A stretch of DNA of 64,000 bases from Pseudomonas sp. Bout1 (GCF_034314165.1 NZ_JAVIWK010000001.1:2805001-2869000); one strand, 5' to 3'. Counted from the first letter of the stretch, positions 27,916 to 36,509 are shown. Made by a program: numbers and translations. Notes: generated from the letters alone by a model not told the origin.

Positions 27916-28543
27916 TCACCCACTGTTTCGCAAGGGCCTGGCGCAGCTATTCGATGCCAGCGATGACTTCGAAGTGGTGGGGCAAGCGGCCAGTGGCCGT
28001 GAAGGCATCAACCTGGCCGTGAGCCTGACGCCGCAGCAGGTCCTGCTGGATTTGCACATGCCGGGCCTCAGCGGTTTGCAGGTACTGGATGAACTGCGCC
28101 AATTGCGTCTCGATTGCCAGGTGGTGGTGCTGACCGCCTCGATGGACCGCGCCGAATTGCTCAGTGCCTTGCGCCTCGGCGCCAGTGGTTATGTGCTCAA
28201 GGAAACCGAGCCCGATGCGTTGTTGGCCTACATGCGCAATTGCCACAAAGGTGCGATTGTGCTGGATGCGGCCTTGATTGCGCTGCTGGCTGACCAGGCC
28301 GCACCGGCGCAACACTGCGAGGCTGCGGGCAGTGGCAACCTCACTGAGCGCGAAGGCCAGACCCTGGCATTGATCGCCGCCGGCATGAGCAACAAGCAGA
28401 TCGGCCGGGAACTGGGGATCAGCGATGGCACGGTAAAAATCTACGTGCGCAGCCTGTTGCAAAAACTCGGCCTGCACTCGCGGCTGGAGCTGGCGGCCCG
28501 GGTGCACAGCGGTGCATTGATGAAACACGAGGAGCGCCATTAG
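27884..28543 (+). CDS. NarL/LuxR-family response regulator
   Basis: A 219-residue regulator with a receiver domain (DD at residues 10-11, phosphoacceptor D56 in LLDLHMP, Thr in VVLTAS, Lys in VLKETE) and a C-terminal LuxR-type helix-turn-helix (LTEREGQTLALIAAGMSNKQIG, then ISDGTVKIYVRSLLQKLG). It is translated from within the end of the kinase gene, so the two form a cognate pair. It probably activates the amine genes upstream or other targets. The PAS protein begins immediately after its stop. Confidence 0.9.
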   Translation: MDCTTLLLIDDHPLFRKGLAQLFDASDDFEVVGQAASGREGINLAVSLTPQQVLLDLHMPGLSGLQVLDELRQLRLDCQVVVLTASMDRAELLSALRLGASGYVLKETEPDALLAYMRNCHKGAIVLDAALIALLADQAAPAQHCEAAGSGNLTEREGQTLALIAAGMSNKQIGRELGISDGTVKIYVRSLLQKLGLHSRLELAARVHSGALMKHEERH

Positions 28544-29290
28544 ATGAGGGAAAGCCCCGAAGCCTTTGAGCAGGCCCCGCCGGCGCACCTGATGGATCGC
28601 TTTCCGGCCGCCCTGCTCGAATTGCGCGACAACGGCCAGATCGCGCACTTCAACCTGGCCTGGGCCGAGCTGATGGGGCAGCCGGGTACGGAGCGCAACC
28701 TGATGGATTACGTGCACCAGGAAGACCGCCCGTTGTGGCGCCAGGCCTTGAACGAACTGCGCCGGCGCCCCGACACCTCATTCAACCAGCGCCTGCGCTT
28801 TGTGCATCCTTGTGGCGAGTTACGCTGGTTCGAGGTCAGCCTCAAGCGCGGCGCGCAAGGGTTCTACCTGGTGGCGGGTGATGTGACGGCGCACAAGCGC
28901 CGCGAGATTGCCTTGCAGGCCAGCCAGCGCAGCAGCATGAGTTTGCTCGACAGCATGCCGGGGCTGGTCTATCGGGGGCGCAACAACCGCGACTGGACCA
29001 TGGAATTCGTGAGTGCCGGGTGCCTGCAATTGACCGGTTACCCTGCCGAGCGGCTGGTGGACAACCATGAGTTCACCTACAACAGCCTGATCCTGGCGCA
29101 GTACGCCGATTACGTCTGGCGCGAGGTGCAATATGCGTTGTCGCGGCACGAGCCGTTCGAACTCAATTACCAGATTCGCTGCGCCGATCAGTCGATCAAG
29201 CAGGTGTGGGAGAAAGGCGTGGGGATTTATGCCGATACCCGCGAGGTGCTGGGGATCGAGGGGGCGATTTTCGAACGTAAAACCTTGTGA
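28544..29290 (+). CDS. Tandem PAS-domain protein without output domain
   Basis: A 248-residue protein made of two PAS domains, residues about 17-120 (ALLELRDNGQIAHFNLAWAE) and about 128-245 (SMPGLVYRGRNNRDWTMEFV), with no kinase, HTH, GGDEF or membrane region. Its ATG directly follows the response-regulator stop, so it is the third gene of the signalling operon. It may be a stand-alone sensor that binds a ligand or cofactor and modulates the kinase by protein contact. I do not recognise a specific named family. Confidence 0.75.
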   Translation: MRESPEAFEQAPPAHLMDRFPAALLELRDNGQIAHFNLAWAELMGQPGTERNLMDYVHQEDRPLWRQALNELRRRPDTSFNQRLRFVHPCGELRWFEVSLKRGAQGFYLVAGDVTAHKRREIALQASQRSSMSLLDSMPGLVYRGRNNRDWTMEFVSAGCLQLTGYPAERLVDNHEFTYNSLILAQYADYVWREVQYALSRHEPFELNYQIRCADQSIKQVWEKGVGIYADTREVLGIEGAIFERKTL

Positions 29291-29400
29291 TGAGCGAGCT
29301 TGCCCCGCGTTGGGCTGCCCAAGCAGCCCCATCAATCTGTGGTGAACCCGACGGGGGACACGCCCCCTCACCACAACCAGCCCGTTCCCACAAAGGCTGA
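29291..29400. repeat. Intergenic repeat, GGGCTGC-GCAGCCCC type, copy 1
   Basis: Contains GCGAGCTTGCCCCGCGTTGG, GCAGCCCCATCAATCTG and GGTGAACCCGACGGGG. A near-identical arrangement occurs at 35060-35165. It can fold by pairing GGGCTGC with GCAGCCC. It lies between convergent genes and may terminate both. Confidence 0.6.
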
Positions 29401-29401
29401 C

Positions 29402-30556
29402 TCAGTGTGCCCCGGCAGCCTTGTTCAAATCACTTTGCGCCCACTGCGTATACACACACGCATCCGCTGTGGCCCAGCGCACCCGCACCGGGTCGCCGGC
29501 CTTGAGCGGCATGCCCGCAGCAGACAAGGCCTTGACCGTCATCGAGGTGCCGCCCAGGGTTTTCACCGCGCAGGTCTGGCTTTCCCCGAGGAACAGCACT
29601 TCGCCCACGATCGCTGATACTTCATTCCAGCCCGCCGACAGCGGCTGCCCGGCGGCCTGTTCGACGCTCAACGCCAGGGCTTTTTCCGGGCGCACCATCA
29701 GTAGCACGTCCTGATCGGTACGCAGCCCGGCGGTCAGGCGGATCGACACGGGTTGGCTTTCGAACATGCCGACCGCGTTGCCCTGGACCTTGAGCTTGAG
29801 GAAGTTGGAGTTGCCCAAAAACGAGGCGACAAACGCATTCGGTGGGTTCTGGTACAGGTCGAAGCCGCTGCCGAGGCCGACGATCTTGCCGTGGCTGAAA
29901 ATCGCGATGCGCTGGGACAGGCGCATGGCTTCTTCCTGGTCGTGGGTCACGTAGACAATGGTGATGCCCAGGCGCCGGTGCAACTGGCGCAGTTCGTCCT
30001 GCAAGTCTTCACGCAGTTTCTTGTCCAGGGCGCCGAGGGGTTCGTCCATCAGCAGGATGCGTGGTTCATACACCAGCGCCCGGGCGATGGCGACACGCTG
30101 CTGTTGGCCGCCGGAGAGTTGCGAAGGGCGGCGATGGGCAAACTCTTCCAGCTGCACCAGCTTGAGCATGGCGTCCACGCGCTTCTCGCGCTCGGCGCTC
30201 GCCAGTTTGCGAATCGCCAGGGGGAAGGCGATGTTGTCGCGCACCGACAAGTGCGGGAACAGCGAGTAGCGCTGGAACACCATGCCGATGTCGCGCTTGT
30301 GCGGCGGTACATTGACCAGCGATTGGTTGCCCACCAGGATCTCGCCGCTGCTCGGCGTTTCAAAACCGGCGAGCATCGACAGCGTGGTGCTTTTGCCCGA
30401 GCCGCTGGAGCCGAGGAAGGTGAGGAATTCGCCGTCCTTGATGTCCAGCGAGATGTTGTCCACGGCGGCAAATTCGCCGTAGTACTTGTTCAGGTTGCGC
30501 AGGCTTACCAGGGGTTGCTCGTTGCCTTGCGCGGACTCTTTGATTACTGCACTCAT
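29402..30556 (-). CDS. Spermidine/putrescine-type ABC transporter ATP-binding protein
   Basis: A 384-residue PotA-type ATPase with Walker A GSSGSGKST (about residues 49-57), signature LSGGQQQRVAIARAL, Walker B RILLMDEPLGALD, the H-loop VTHDQEEAM, and a C-terminal TOBE domain from about residue 290. It energises import of a small organic cation or amine-like solute. It is last of the four-gene operon SBP-permease-permease-ATPase, 15 bases after the second permease gene. Substrate is not resolvable; association with the GntR regulon suggests the inducing compound of that pathway. Confidence 0.87.
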   Translation of the reverse strand: MSAVIKESAQGNEQPLVSLRNLNKYYGEFAAVDNISLDIKDGEFLTFLGSSGSGKSTTLSMLAGFETPSSGEILVGNQSLVNVPPHKRDIGMVFQRYSLFPHLSVRDNIAFPLAIRKLASAEREKRVDAMLKLVQLEEFAHRRPSQLSGGQQQRVAIARALVYEPRILLMDEPLGALDKKLREDLQDELRQLHRRLGITIVYVTHDQEEAMRLSQRIAIFSHGKIVGLGSGFDLYQNPPNAFVASFLGNSNFLKLKVQGNAVGMFESQPVSIRLTAGLRTDQDVLLMVRPEKALALSVEQAAGQPLSAGWNEVSAIVGEVLFLGESQTCAVKTLGGTSMTVKALSAAGMPLKAGDPVRVRWATADACVYTQWAQSDLNKAAGAH

Positions 30557-30571
30557 GTTCTTCTCCTGGGC

Positions 30572-31381
30572 TCAGGGCCGGGTTTCGGTGCGCCGGCGAA
30601 CGGCGGCGGCAATCACCATGACCAGCACCGAGATGCCGATCAGCAACGTCGAAGCGACGGCGATCACAGGCGTCAGGTCCTGGCGCAGGGTGGTCCACAT
30701 TTTTACGGGAAGGGTTTGCAGGGTCGGGCTGGCCATCATCACGCTGAGCACCACTTCGTCCCACGAGACCAGAAAGGCGAACAGCGCGCCGGCCACCATC
30801 CCTGGGCGAATCGCCGGGAAGGTCACCTTGAACACCGCCTGCAAGCGCGACGCGCCGCAGATCACCGCAGCGTCTTCAATTGATTGATCGAACAGCTTCA
30901 ACGAGTTGATGATCGAGATGATGGTGAACGGCAGCGCGACGATCACATGGCTGACCACAAAGGCGAACATCGTGCCGGTGTAGCCGAGTTTGAGGAACAG
31001 CGCGTACACCGCTACCGCAATGATCACCAGCGGCACAATCATCGGCAGGGTGAACAGCCCGTAGAGCAACTCGCGGCCGGGGAACCGCCCGCGCACCAGG
31101 GCAAATGCGGTGGGCAGGCCCAGCGCCACGGCAAACACCGTGGTCAGCACAGCGACCTTGAGGCTGGCCACGGCGGCGTTCATCCAGTCGGGGTTGGAGA
31201 AGAACTGGCCGTACCATTTCAGCGTCCAGCCGGGCGGCGGGAAGACCAGCCATTGGGACGAACCAAACGAGAGCAGCACGATGAATACGATCGGCAGCAG
31301 CAGGAACAGCCCAATCACACCGGTGGTGGTATACAGGCCCAGGCGCATCCTGCGGCTCATGGCATTGGGAGTCAGGAGCAT
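30572..31381 (-). CDS. ABC transporter permease, PotC type
   Basis: A 269-residue inner-membrane protein with about six membrane spans and the binding-protein-dependent transport motif in EDAAVICGASRLQAVFKVTFP, where the EAA-loop glycine contacts the ATPase. It forms the channel with the upstream permease. The ATG at 31381 was used; M8 is a possible alternative. It follows the first permease gene by six bases. Confidence 0.85.
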   Translation of the reverse strand: MLLTPNAMSRRMRLGLYTTTGVIGLFLLLPIVFIVLLSFGSSQWLVFPPPGWTLKWYGQFFSNPDWMNAAVASLKVAVLTTVFAVALGLPTAFALVRGRFPGRELLYGLFTLPMIVPLVIIAVAVYALFLKLGYTGTMFAFVVSHVIVALPFTIISIINSLKLFDQSIEDAAVICGASRLQAVFKVTFPAIRPGMVAGALFAFLVSWDEVVLSVMMASPTLQTLPVKMWTTLRQDLTPVIAVASTLLIGISVLVMVIAAAVRRRTETRP

Positions 31382-31387
31382 GACGGC

Positions 31388-32317
31388 TTACCTCGCGTTG
31401 CTGGCGCCAACCGGGGATTCCGGCTGAAGCTTCAGGTAGAAGTAGAACAGCACCAGCGTGATGAAGATCAGCAACGCGGCCCCGGCACTGGCCAGGCCCC
31501 AATTGAGGAACGACTGCACCTGCTGAATGATGAACTCAGGCAGCATCATGTTCTGCGCACCACCGAGCAGCGCCGGGGTGACGTAGTAACCGAGGGACAT
31601 CACAAACACCATCAAGCCGCCGGAAAACAGCCCCGGCCGGCATAGCGGCAGGAACACCCGGAAGAAGTTGGTCCAGGGGCTGGCGCCGCAAATTGAGCCG
31701 GCCTGCAGGATCATCGGGTCGATGGCCTGCATGGTCGCCTGCAACGGCAGCACGATAAACGGGATCATGATGTAGCTCATGCCGATTACCACGCCGGTCA
31801 GGTTGTGCACCATCTCCAGGGGTTGATCGATGATGCCCATCGCCATCAGCGCCTTGTTGATCACGCCGGAGGCCTGCAACAGCACCAGCCAGGAGTACGT
31901 GCGGGCGAGGAGGCTGGTCCACATCGACAACAGCACGATGCTCAGGATCCAGCGTCCCCAGCCGCGTGGCACCAGGGTAATGGCCCACGCCAGCGGAAAG
32001 CCCAGCAACAAGCTGAACAGGGTCACCAGGCCCGCCACCGAAAAGGTGTTGAGCAACACCCGGGCGTAGGCCGAGTTGGCGAACAGCTGTTGGTAATTGC
32101 CAAGCCCCGGCACCGGCTCCAGCACGCCGCGCAGCAGCAGGCCGATCAGCGGCGCCAGAAAGAACAGACCAAGGAACAGCAAGGCCGGGATCAGGTTGCT
32201 TGAACCGCGCCAGCGCTGCGCCAGGGACGGCGAAACGGCTTTACCGCCAGCCTTGCCGGCAGCGCCAACGGCGCTCCCGGTGGGCGTGGTTGCCGTCATT
32301 TTCATTTGACTAGCCAT
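31388..32317 (-). CDS. ABC transporter permease, PotB type
   Basis: A 309-residue permease with a Thr/Gly/Ala-rich cytoplasmic N-terminus (residues 1-35) and about six membrane segments. The coupling loop is QAGSICGASPWTNFFRVFLP. Its start overlaps the binding-protein gene stop; ATG codons at 32317, 32305 (ATGA overlap) and 32299 are all possible. It pairs with the PotC-type permease downstream. Confidence 0.85.
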   Translation of the reverse strand: MASQMKMTATTPTGSAVGAAGKAGGKAVSPSLAQRWRGSSNLIPALLFLGLFFLAPLIGLLLRGVLEPVPGLGNYQQLFANSAYARVLLNTFSVAGLVTLFSLLLGFPLAWAITLVPRGWGRWILSIVLLSMWTSLLARTYSWLVLLQASGVINKALMAMGIIDQPLEMVHNLTGVVIGMSYIMIPFIVLPLQATMQAIDPMILQAGSICGASPWTNFFRVFLPLCRPGLFSGGLMVFVMSLGYYVTPALLGGAQNMMLPEFIIQQVQSFLNWGLASAGAALLIFITLVLFYFYLKLQPESPVGASNAR

Positions 32318-33327
32318 TCATTCCACCGTGTCGCAATGGCCGGGCCGTTCTTGGCCCAGTAGGCGAAATCGAGGGTGATCTGGTCCTTGGCATACGCCGT
32401 CGGCAGGTTGGGCGCCAGGACTGAATCCAGGCGCTGCACGCTGTCGATGTTCACCGGTGCATAGGCGGTCAGGTTGGAGAAGTCTGCCTGGCCCTTGGCG
32501 CTGCTGGCGCTGGCCAGGAACTTCATGGCCGCCGCCTTGTTTTTCGAGCCCTTGGGTACAACCAGAATGTCGGCCATCACCAGGTTCTGCTTCCAGCTTA
32601 CGCCCACTGGTGCGCCGTCTTCCTGCAGCGCGTGAATGCGTCCGTTCCAGAACTGGCCCATGCTGACTTCGCCGGAGGCCAGCAGCTGTTGCGACTGTGC
32701 ACCGCCACCCCACCAGACGATGTCTTTCTTGATGGTGTCGAGTTTCTTGAAAGCGCGGTCCAGGTCCAGCGGGTACAGCTTGTCGGCGGGTACACCGTCG
32801 GCCAGCAGGGCCAACTCAAGCACGCCCGGGCTCGGCCATTTGTAGAGGGCGCGTTTGCCTGGGAAGGTCTTGGTGTCGAACAGGGCGGTCCAGTCCTGGG
32901 GTTTGCCGGCGCCGAGCTTGCTCTCGTTATAGCCCAGCACGAAGGAGAAGAAGAACGAACCCACGCCGTGGTCAGACACGAAGCGCGGGTCGATCTTGTC
33001 GCGCTGGATCACCGAGAAATCGAGGGGTTCGAGCAAGCCTTCGGCGGCGGCACGCAAGGCGAAGTCGGCCTCCACATCCACCACGTCCCACTGCACGTTA
33101 CCGCTTTCGACCATGGCCTTGAGTTTGCCGTAGTCGGTGGGGCCATCCTGGACCACGGTGATGCCGCTGGCCTTGCTGAACGGGTCGGCCCAGGCCTGCT
33201 TCTGCGCATCCTGGGTGCTACCGCCCCAGCTCACGAAATTGACGCTTTCGGCTGCCAGGGCCACGTGGGAGGCCGTGGCCAATAAACCCGCGAACAGCAC
33301 CGCGGTTGCACGTTTGTTCAACACCAT
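32302..33327 (-). CDS. PotD/PotF-type periplasmic solute-binding protein
   Basis: A 341-residue extracellular solute-binding protein (SBP_bac_8 type). The start is the ATG at 33327, giving a clear signal peptide (MVLNKRATAVLFAGLLATASHVALA) that ends at about residue 25. The mature part has FVSWGGSTQDAQ and KYSSGN-like VESGNVQWDVVDVEADFALRAA regions of the polyamine-type group. It captures the substrate in the periplasm for the PotB/C/A-like proteins. The first gene of its operon, it has an operator-like palindrome 167-190 bases upstream of the start. Confidence 0.86.
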   Translation of the reverse strand: MVLNKRATAVLFAGLLATASHVALAAESVNFVSWGGSTQDAQKQAWADPFSKASGITVVQDGPTDYGKLKAMVESGNVQWDVVDVEADFALRAAAEGLLEPLDFSVIQRDKIDPRFVSDHGVGSFFFSFVLGYNESKLGAGKPQDWTALFDTKTFPGKRALYKWPSPGVLELALLADGVPADKLYPLDLDRAFKKLDTIKKDIVWWGGGAQSQQLLASGEVSMGQFWNGRIHALQEDGAPVGVSWKQNLVMADILVVPKGSKNKAAAMKFLASASSAKGQADFSNLTAYAPVNIDSVQRLDSVLAPNLPTAYAKDQITLDFAYWAKNGPAIATRWNEWLVK

Positions 33328-33493
33328 TTTCACGCCCTCATTTGTTTTGTTATTGAGCGGGCTTGGTAATGCCCGCCTATCGGGAGCAGTAGGTCCAGCG
33401 GGGCCTCTAATCGGGCCCCAAAGGGCGACCGTGCCAAGGGCTGTTATTCGTGCTTTCCCTGGCGGGCGCACTTGGCAGGAACGTTCGGTCTAT

Positions 33494-33517
33494 GGAATGT
33501 CATATTATGGTATTCCA
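33494..33517. promoter_or_regulatory. Candidate GntR operator upstream of the ABC importer
   Basis: Positions 33508-33517 read TGGTATTCCA (one change from TGGTATACCA). The wider inverted repeat GGAATGTCATA-T-TATGGTATTCC at 33494-33516 has two mismatched pairs and the same layout as the site at 81-101. It lies between the ribBX stop and the binding-protein gene. Confidence 0.6.
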
Positions 33518-33553
33518 AACTTTGTGCAAGCATTTTGCCTTACCGGTTATCCG

Positions 33554-34663
33554 TCATTCGGTGAAAGGAATGCTCTCGACCACCTCAAGGTCGTAGCCGG
33601 TCAAACCGGCGTATTTCAGGGGCGGGCCGAGGTGGCGCAGTTTGCCGACGCCGAGGTCCTGCAAGATCTGCGCCCCGGTACCGACTTCGGAATAGATGCG
33701 TGATTGCGAGCGGTTGAATTGCCGGGGCGCCTGGGTCAGTTGCGGCACACGCTCCAGCAGTGCCTGGGATGACTCATGATTGGCCAGCACCACCACCACG
33801 CCGCAGCCTTCGGCGGCCACCCGCTGCAAGGCGGCCCACAACGTCCAGTTGGACGGGCCGCTGTATTCAGCGCCGACCAGGTCGCGCAGCGGGTCGATCA
33901 CATGCACCCGCACCAGGGCGGGTTCGTCGCGGCGCAACTGGCCCATGACCATCGCCATGTGCACGCCGCCTTCGATGCGGTCTTCGAAGGTGATCAGGCG
34001 AAACGTGCCATGCACCGTCGGCAGGTCGCGTTCGCCAATGCGCACCACGGTGCGTTCGGTGCTCAAGCGGTAGTGAATCAGATCGGCGATGGTGCCGATC
34101 TTGATCCCGTGCCTGCGGGCGAATACTTCCAGGTCGGGACGGCGGGCCATGGTGCCGTCATCGTTCATCACTTCGACGATCACCGAGGCCGGCGTATGCC
34201 CGGCCAGGCGCGCCAGGTCGCAGCCGGCTTCGGTGTGGCCGGCGCGGGTCAGTACACCGCCGTCCTTGGCGCGCAGCGGGAAGATATGGCCCGGTTGCAC
34301 AATGTCTGCAGGGCCGGCATTAATGTCGACGGCCGCCGCCACGGTGCACGCGCGGTCAGCAGCAGAAATACCGGTGGTGACGCCGACGGCCGCTTCGATG
34401 GACACGGTAAATGCGGTACTGAACACGCTGCCATTGCTCGGCACCATCTGTTCCAGGCCGAGGCGCTGGCAATGTTCATCGGTGAGTGTCAGGCAAATCA
34501 GGCCACGGGCTTCACGGGCCATGAAGCTGATAGCCTCGGCGGTGCAGCAGTCGGCAGGCAGCAACAGGTCGCCTTCGTTTTCCCGATCTTCGTCGTCCAC
34601 CAGGAGCACCATCTTGCCCTGGCGGTAGTCTTCGATGATTTCTGCAATGCTGTTGAACGACAT
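33554..34663 (-). CDS. ribBX: RibB with degenerate RibA domain (RibBX type)
   Basis: A 369-residue two-domain riboflavin protein. Residues 1-200 are DHBP synthase (RibB) with intact DDEDRENEGDLL and AGHTEAGCDLARLAG, making 3,4-dihydroxybutanone phosphate for flavin synthesis. Residues about 205-365 resemble GTP cyclohydrolase II but lack the three zinc-binding Cys (the usual SLRCDCG region reads LVGAEYSGPSNWT). It likely boosts FMN supply for a flavin-dependent oxygenase encoded in the same regulon. It is divergent from the DUF1330 gene across a perfect operator palindrome. The housekeeping rib genes should be elsewhere. Confidence 0.82.
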   Translation of the reverse strand: MSFNSIAEIIEDYRQGKMVLLVDDEDRENEGDLLLPADCCTAEAISFMAREARGLICLTLTDEHCQRLGLEQMVPSNGSVFSTAFTVSIEAAVGVTTGISAADRACTVAAAVDINAGPADIVQPGHIFPLRAKDGGVLTRAGHTEAGCDLARLAGHTPASVIVEVMNDDGTMARRPDLEVFARRHGIKIGTIADLIHYRLSTERTVVRIGERDLPTVHGTFRLITFEDRIEGGVHMAMVMGQLRRDEPALVRVHVIDPLRDLVGAEYSGPSNWTLWAALQRVAAEGCGVVVVLANHESSQALLERVPQLTQAPRQFNRSQSRIYSEVGTGAQILQDLGVGKLRHLGPPLKYAGLTGYDLEVVESIPFTE

Positions 34664-34693
34664 GTAGGGTGCTCGAATTATTGGTTGTATGTA

Positions 34694-34709
34694 TTATGGT
34701 ATACCATAA
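34694..34709. promoter_or_regulatory. Candidate GntR operator, perfect palindrome
   Basis: TTATGGTATACCATAA is a perfect 16-base palindrome centred between the divergent ribBX (start 34663) and DUF1330 (start 34733) genes. It carries the exact TGGTATACCA core seen at 40146-40155, and with one change at 79 and 33508. Confidence 0.7.
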
Positions 34710-34732
34710 AATCTAATCAAGAGGATGTCACG

Positions 34733-35026
34733 ATGAAGGCGTACTGGATTGCCCATGTGAATGTGGCGGATGCAGAGCAATACACGCAGTACACCCAGCG
34801 CGCACCGGCGGCGTTTGCGAAGTTTGGCGGGCGTTTTCTGGCCAGGGGCGGGCGCAGCGCCGCGATGGAAGGCGGGCCTGCGACGCAGCGCAATGTGGTG
34901 ATCGAGTTCGACAGCTACGACCAGGCGGTGGCGTGCTATGAGTCTGAGGAGTACCAGCAGGCGAGGGCGCACCGAGAAGGCGTGGCTCAGGCGCAGATCA
35001 TTATTGTGGAAGGCTTGGCACCCTAG
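34733..35026 (+). CDS. DUF1330 family protein
   Basis: A 97-residue dimeric alpha/beta-barrel-like protein of the DUF1330 family (MKAYWIAHVNV, FGGRFLARGG, VIEFDSYDQAVACYESEEYQ). Function of the family is unsettled; some members accompany catabolic enzymes. The ATG at 34733 has GAGGA upstream, 23 bases beyond the operator palindrome, so it should be tightly controlled by the GntR protein. It stands alone on the plus strand. Confidence 0.8.
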   Translation: MKAYWIAHVNVADAEQYTQYTQRAPAAFAKFGGRFLARGGRSAAMEGGPATQRNVVIEFDSYDQAVACYESEEYQQARAHREGVAQAQIIIVEGLAP

Positions 35027-35054
35027 GTTTATCAGGTGTAAAGCGATTCAAATG

Positions 35055-35170
35055 TGGGGCTTGCTGTAGTGAGCGGGCTTGCCCCGCGCTGGGCTGCGAA
35101 GCAGCCCCATTAATCTGTAGTGAACCCGAAGGGCTACAAGCCCCCCCACCACAGCCAGCCCCCCATTTTG
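35055..35170. repeat. Intergenic repeat, GGGCTGC-GCAGCCCC type, copy 2
   Basis: Contains GAGCGGGCTTGCCCCGCGCT, GGGCTGCGAAGCAGCCCC and TAATCTGTAGTGAACCC. The sequence parallels 29291-29400 almost block for block. It sits between convergent DUF1330 and Nudix genes. Confidence 0.6.
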
Positions 35171-35190
35171 AACCGAGTCCGGTCTGAACA

Positions 35191-35754
35191 TCAGCGGATA
35201 AAGTGAATCCTGCCGCTGTCGTCGTTGCCGATGTAGATGCCGTAGACACCGGCCTGGCGTTCCTCGATATAACGTTCGAGGATCTGCCGAATCGCCGGGT
35301 AGTAGATGCTGTCCCAGGGAATATCCTCGGGCGCGAAGAATTTGTAGTCCAGGGTTTCCGGGCCGAACTGGCCGGTAATCTCCAATGCGACGGCGCGAAA
35401 GATGATGTACACCTCGCTGATCTTCGGCACGCTGAAGATCGAGTAGGGCGACACGATCTCTGCACGCACGCCGCTTTCTTCCCAGACTTCCCGCAGTGCC
35501 GCCTGCTCCGTGGTTTCGCCACCTTCCATAAAGCCGGCCGGCAGCGTCCAGGTGCCAGGGCGTGGCGGGATCGCCCGTTGGCACAGCAGGTACTTGCCGT
35601 CCTGCTCGATGATGCAGCCAGCGATGATCTTCGGATTAACGTAGTGGATGTAGCCGCAGCCGCGGCACATCAGGCGCTCATGCGTATCGCCCGGCGGCAG
35701 TTGGTGACCTAAATCACTGCCACCGCATTTCGGGCAAAAGCCTGGGCTGAACAC
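35191..35754 (-). CDS. Nudix hydrolase with N-terminal zinc ribbon
   Basis: A 187-residue Nudix protein. A zinc ribbon (CPKC at residues 7-10 and CRGC at about 30-33) precedes the Nudix fold, whose box runs from about residue 74 with the pattern G-x5-E-x7-REVWEESG, complete. It probably hydrolyses a nucleotide diphosphate derivative. It begins with GTG two bases after the GntR stop and must be cotranscribed with it. In other genomes such proteins are often annotated as NUDIX regulators next to catabolic genes; whether it handles a flavin or pyridine nucleotide cannot be told. Confidence 0.85.
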   Translation of the reverse strand: MFSPGFCPKCGGSDLGHQLPPGDTHERLMCRGCGYIHYVNPKIIAGCIIEQDGKYLLCQRAIPPRPGTWTLPAGFMEGGETTEQAALREVWEESGVRAEIVSPYSIFSVPKISEVYIIFRAVALEITGQFGPETLDYKFFAPEDIPWDSIYYPAIRQILERYIEERQAGVYGIYIGNDDSGRIHFIR

Positions 35755-35756
35755 GG

Positions 35757-36509
35757 TCAGTGACCTATGCGCGGTTCTTTAAGCGCGATAGGCAGGATGA
35801 TCTCGGGAATCTTGCCGGTCTCTTCCTGCTTGCGCTTGAGGTAATCCAGGGCAACGGCGGCGGCGGCGCGCACATGGTCGACGCAGGCCTGGTGGGCCGC
35901 CAGCGGGTCGCCGCTCTTGATCGCCTGCACCATGCGTTCCATTTCCTGGTTGCTGGTACCGCGACGGTTTTCCTGGGACACCGACGTGGCGCGCAGGTAG
36001 CTGATGCGCGCCTGCAACTGACGCAGCTGGGTGGCGGCGACATGGTTGCCAGACCCTACCAGCAGGACGTCGTAGAAACCCTGCACCGAGTCGATGACTT
36101 GTTGCAGTTCACCGTCCTTGAGGGCCTTGCGGTTTTCCTCCAGGGCTTTTTCCAGGGCCTTGATGTCCTTGGCCTTGGCACGCAGGGTGAACAACTGCAC
36201 GATCAAGCCTTCAAGCACGCAGCGCAGTTCGTAAATATCGACGGCATCGGCCAGGGTAATGATCGCCACCTGCGGGCCCTTGGCATCGGCGAATTCCACC
36301 AGGCCTTCCGACTCCAGGTGACGCAAGGCTTCGCGCACCGAGGTGCGGCTGACGCCGAGGCGGTCGCACAGGTCGCGCTCCACCAGGCGGTCACCCGGCA
36401 ACAGCTGGAAGTTCATGATGGCGCTGCGCAGTTTCTCCAGCACGATTTCGCGCAGGGTAACCGGGTTGTGATTGACCTTGAAGCTGTCGTCGAGTGGCAG
36501 GCGTTTCAT
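35757..36509 (-). CDS. GntR-family regulator, FCD subfamily
   Basis: A 250-residue regulator with an N-terminal winged helix-turn-helix (LVERDLCDRLGVSRTSVREAL, about residues 42-62) and a C-terminal all-helical FCD ligand domain, where the usual His/Asp metal or ligand residues (e.g. YDVLLVGSGNH, HQACVDHVRAA) can be seen. Repressors of this type release DNA on binding a pathway substrate. Four TGGTATACCA-like sites upstream of nearby units are the proposed targets. No such site precedes its own gene. It is transcribed with the Nudix gene and follows the flavin-reductase operon in the same direction. Confidence 0.9.
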   Translation of the reverse strand: MKRLPLDDSFKVNHNPVTLREIVLEKLRSAIMNFQLLPGDRLVERDLCDRLGVSRTSVREALRHLESEGLVEFADAKGPQVAIITLADAVDIYELRCVLEGLIVQLFTLRAKAKDIKALEKALEENRKALKDGELQQVIDSVQGFYDVLLVGSGNHVAATQLRQLQARISYLRATSVSQENRRGTSNQEMERMVQAIKSGDPLAAHQACVDHVRAAAAVALDYLKRKQEETGKIPEIILPIALKEPRIGH

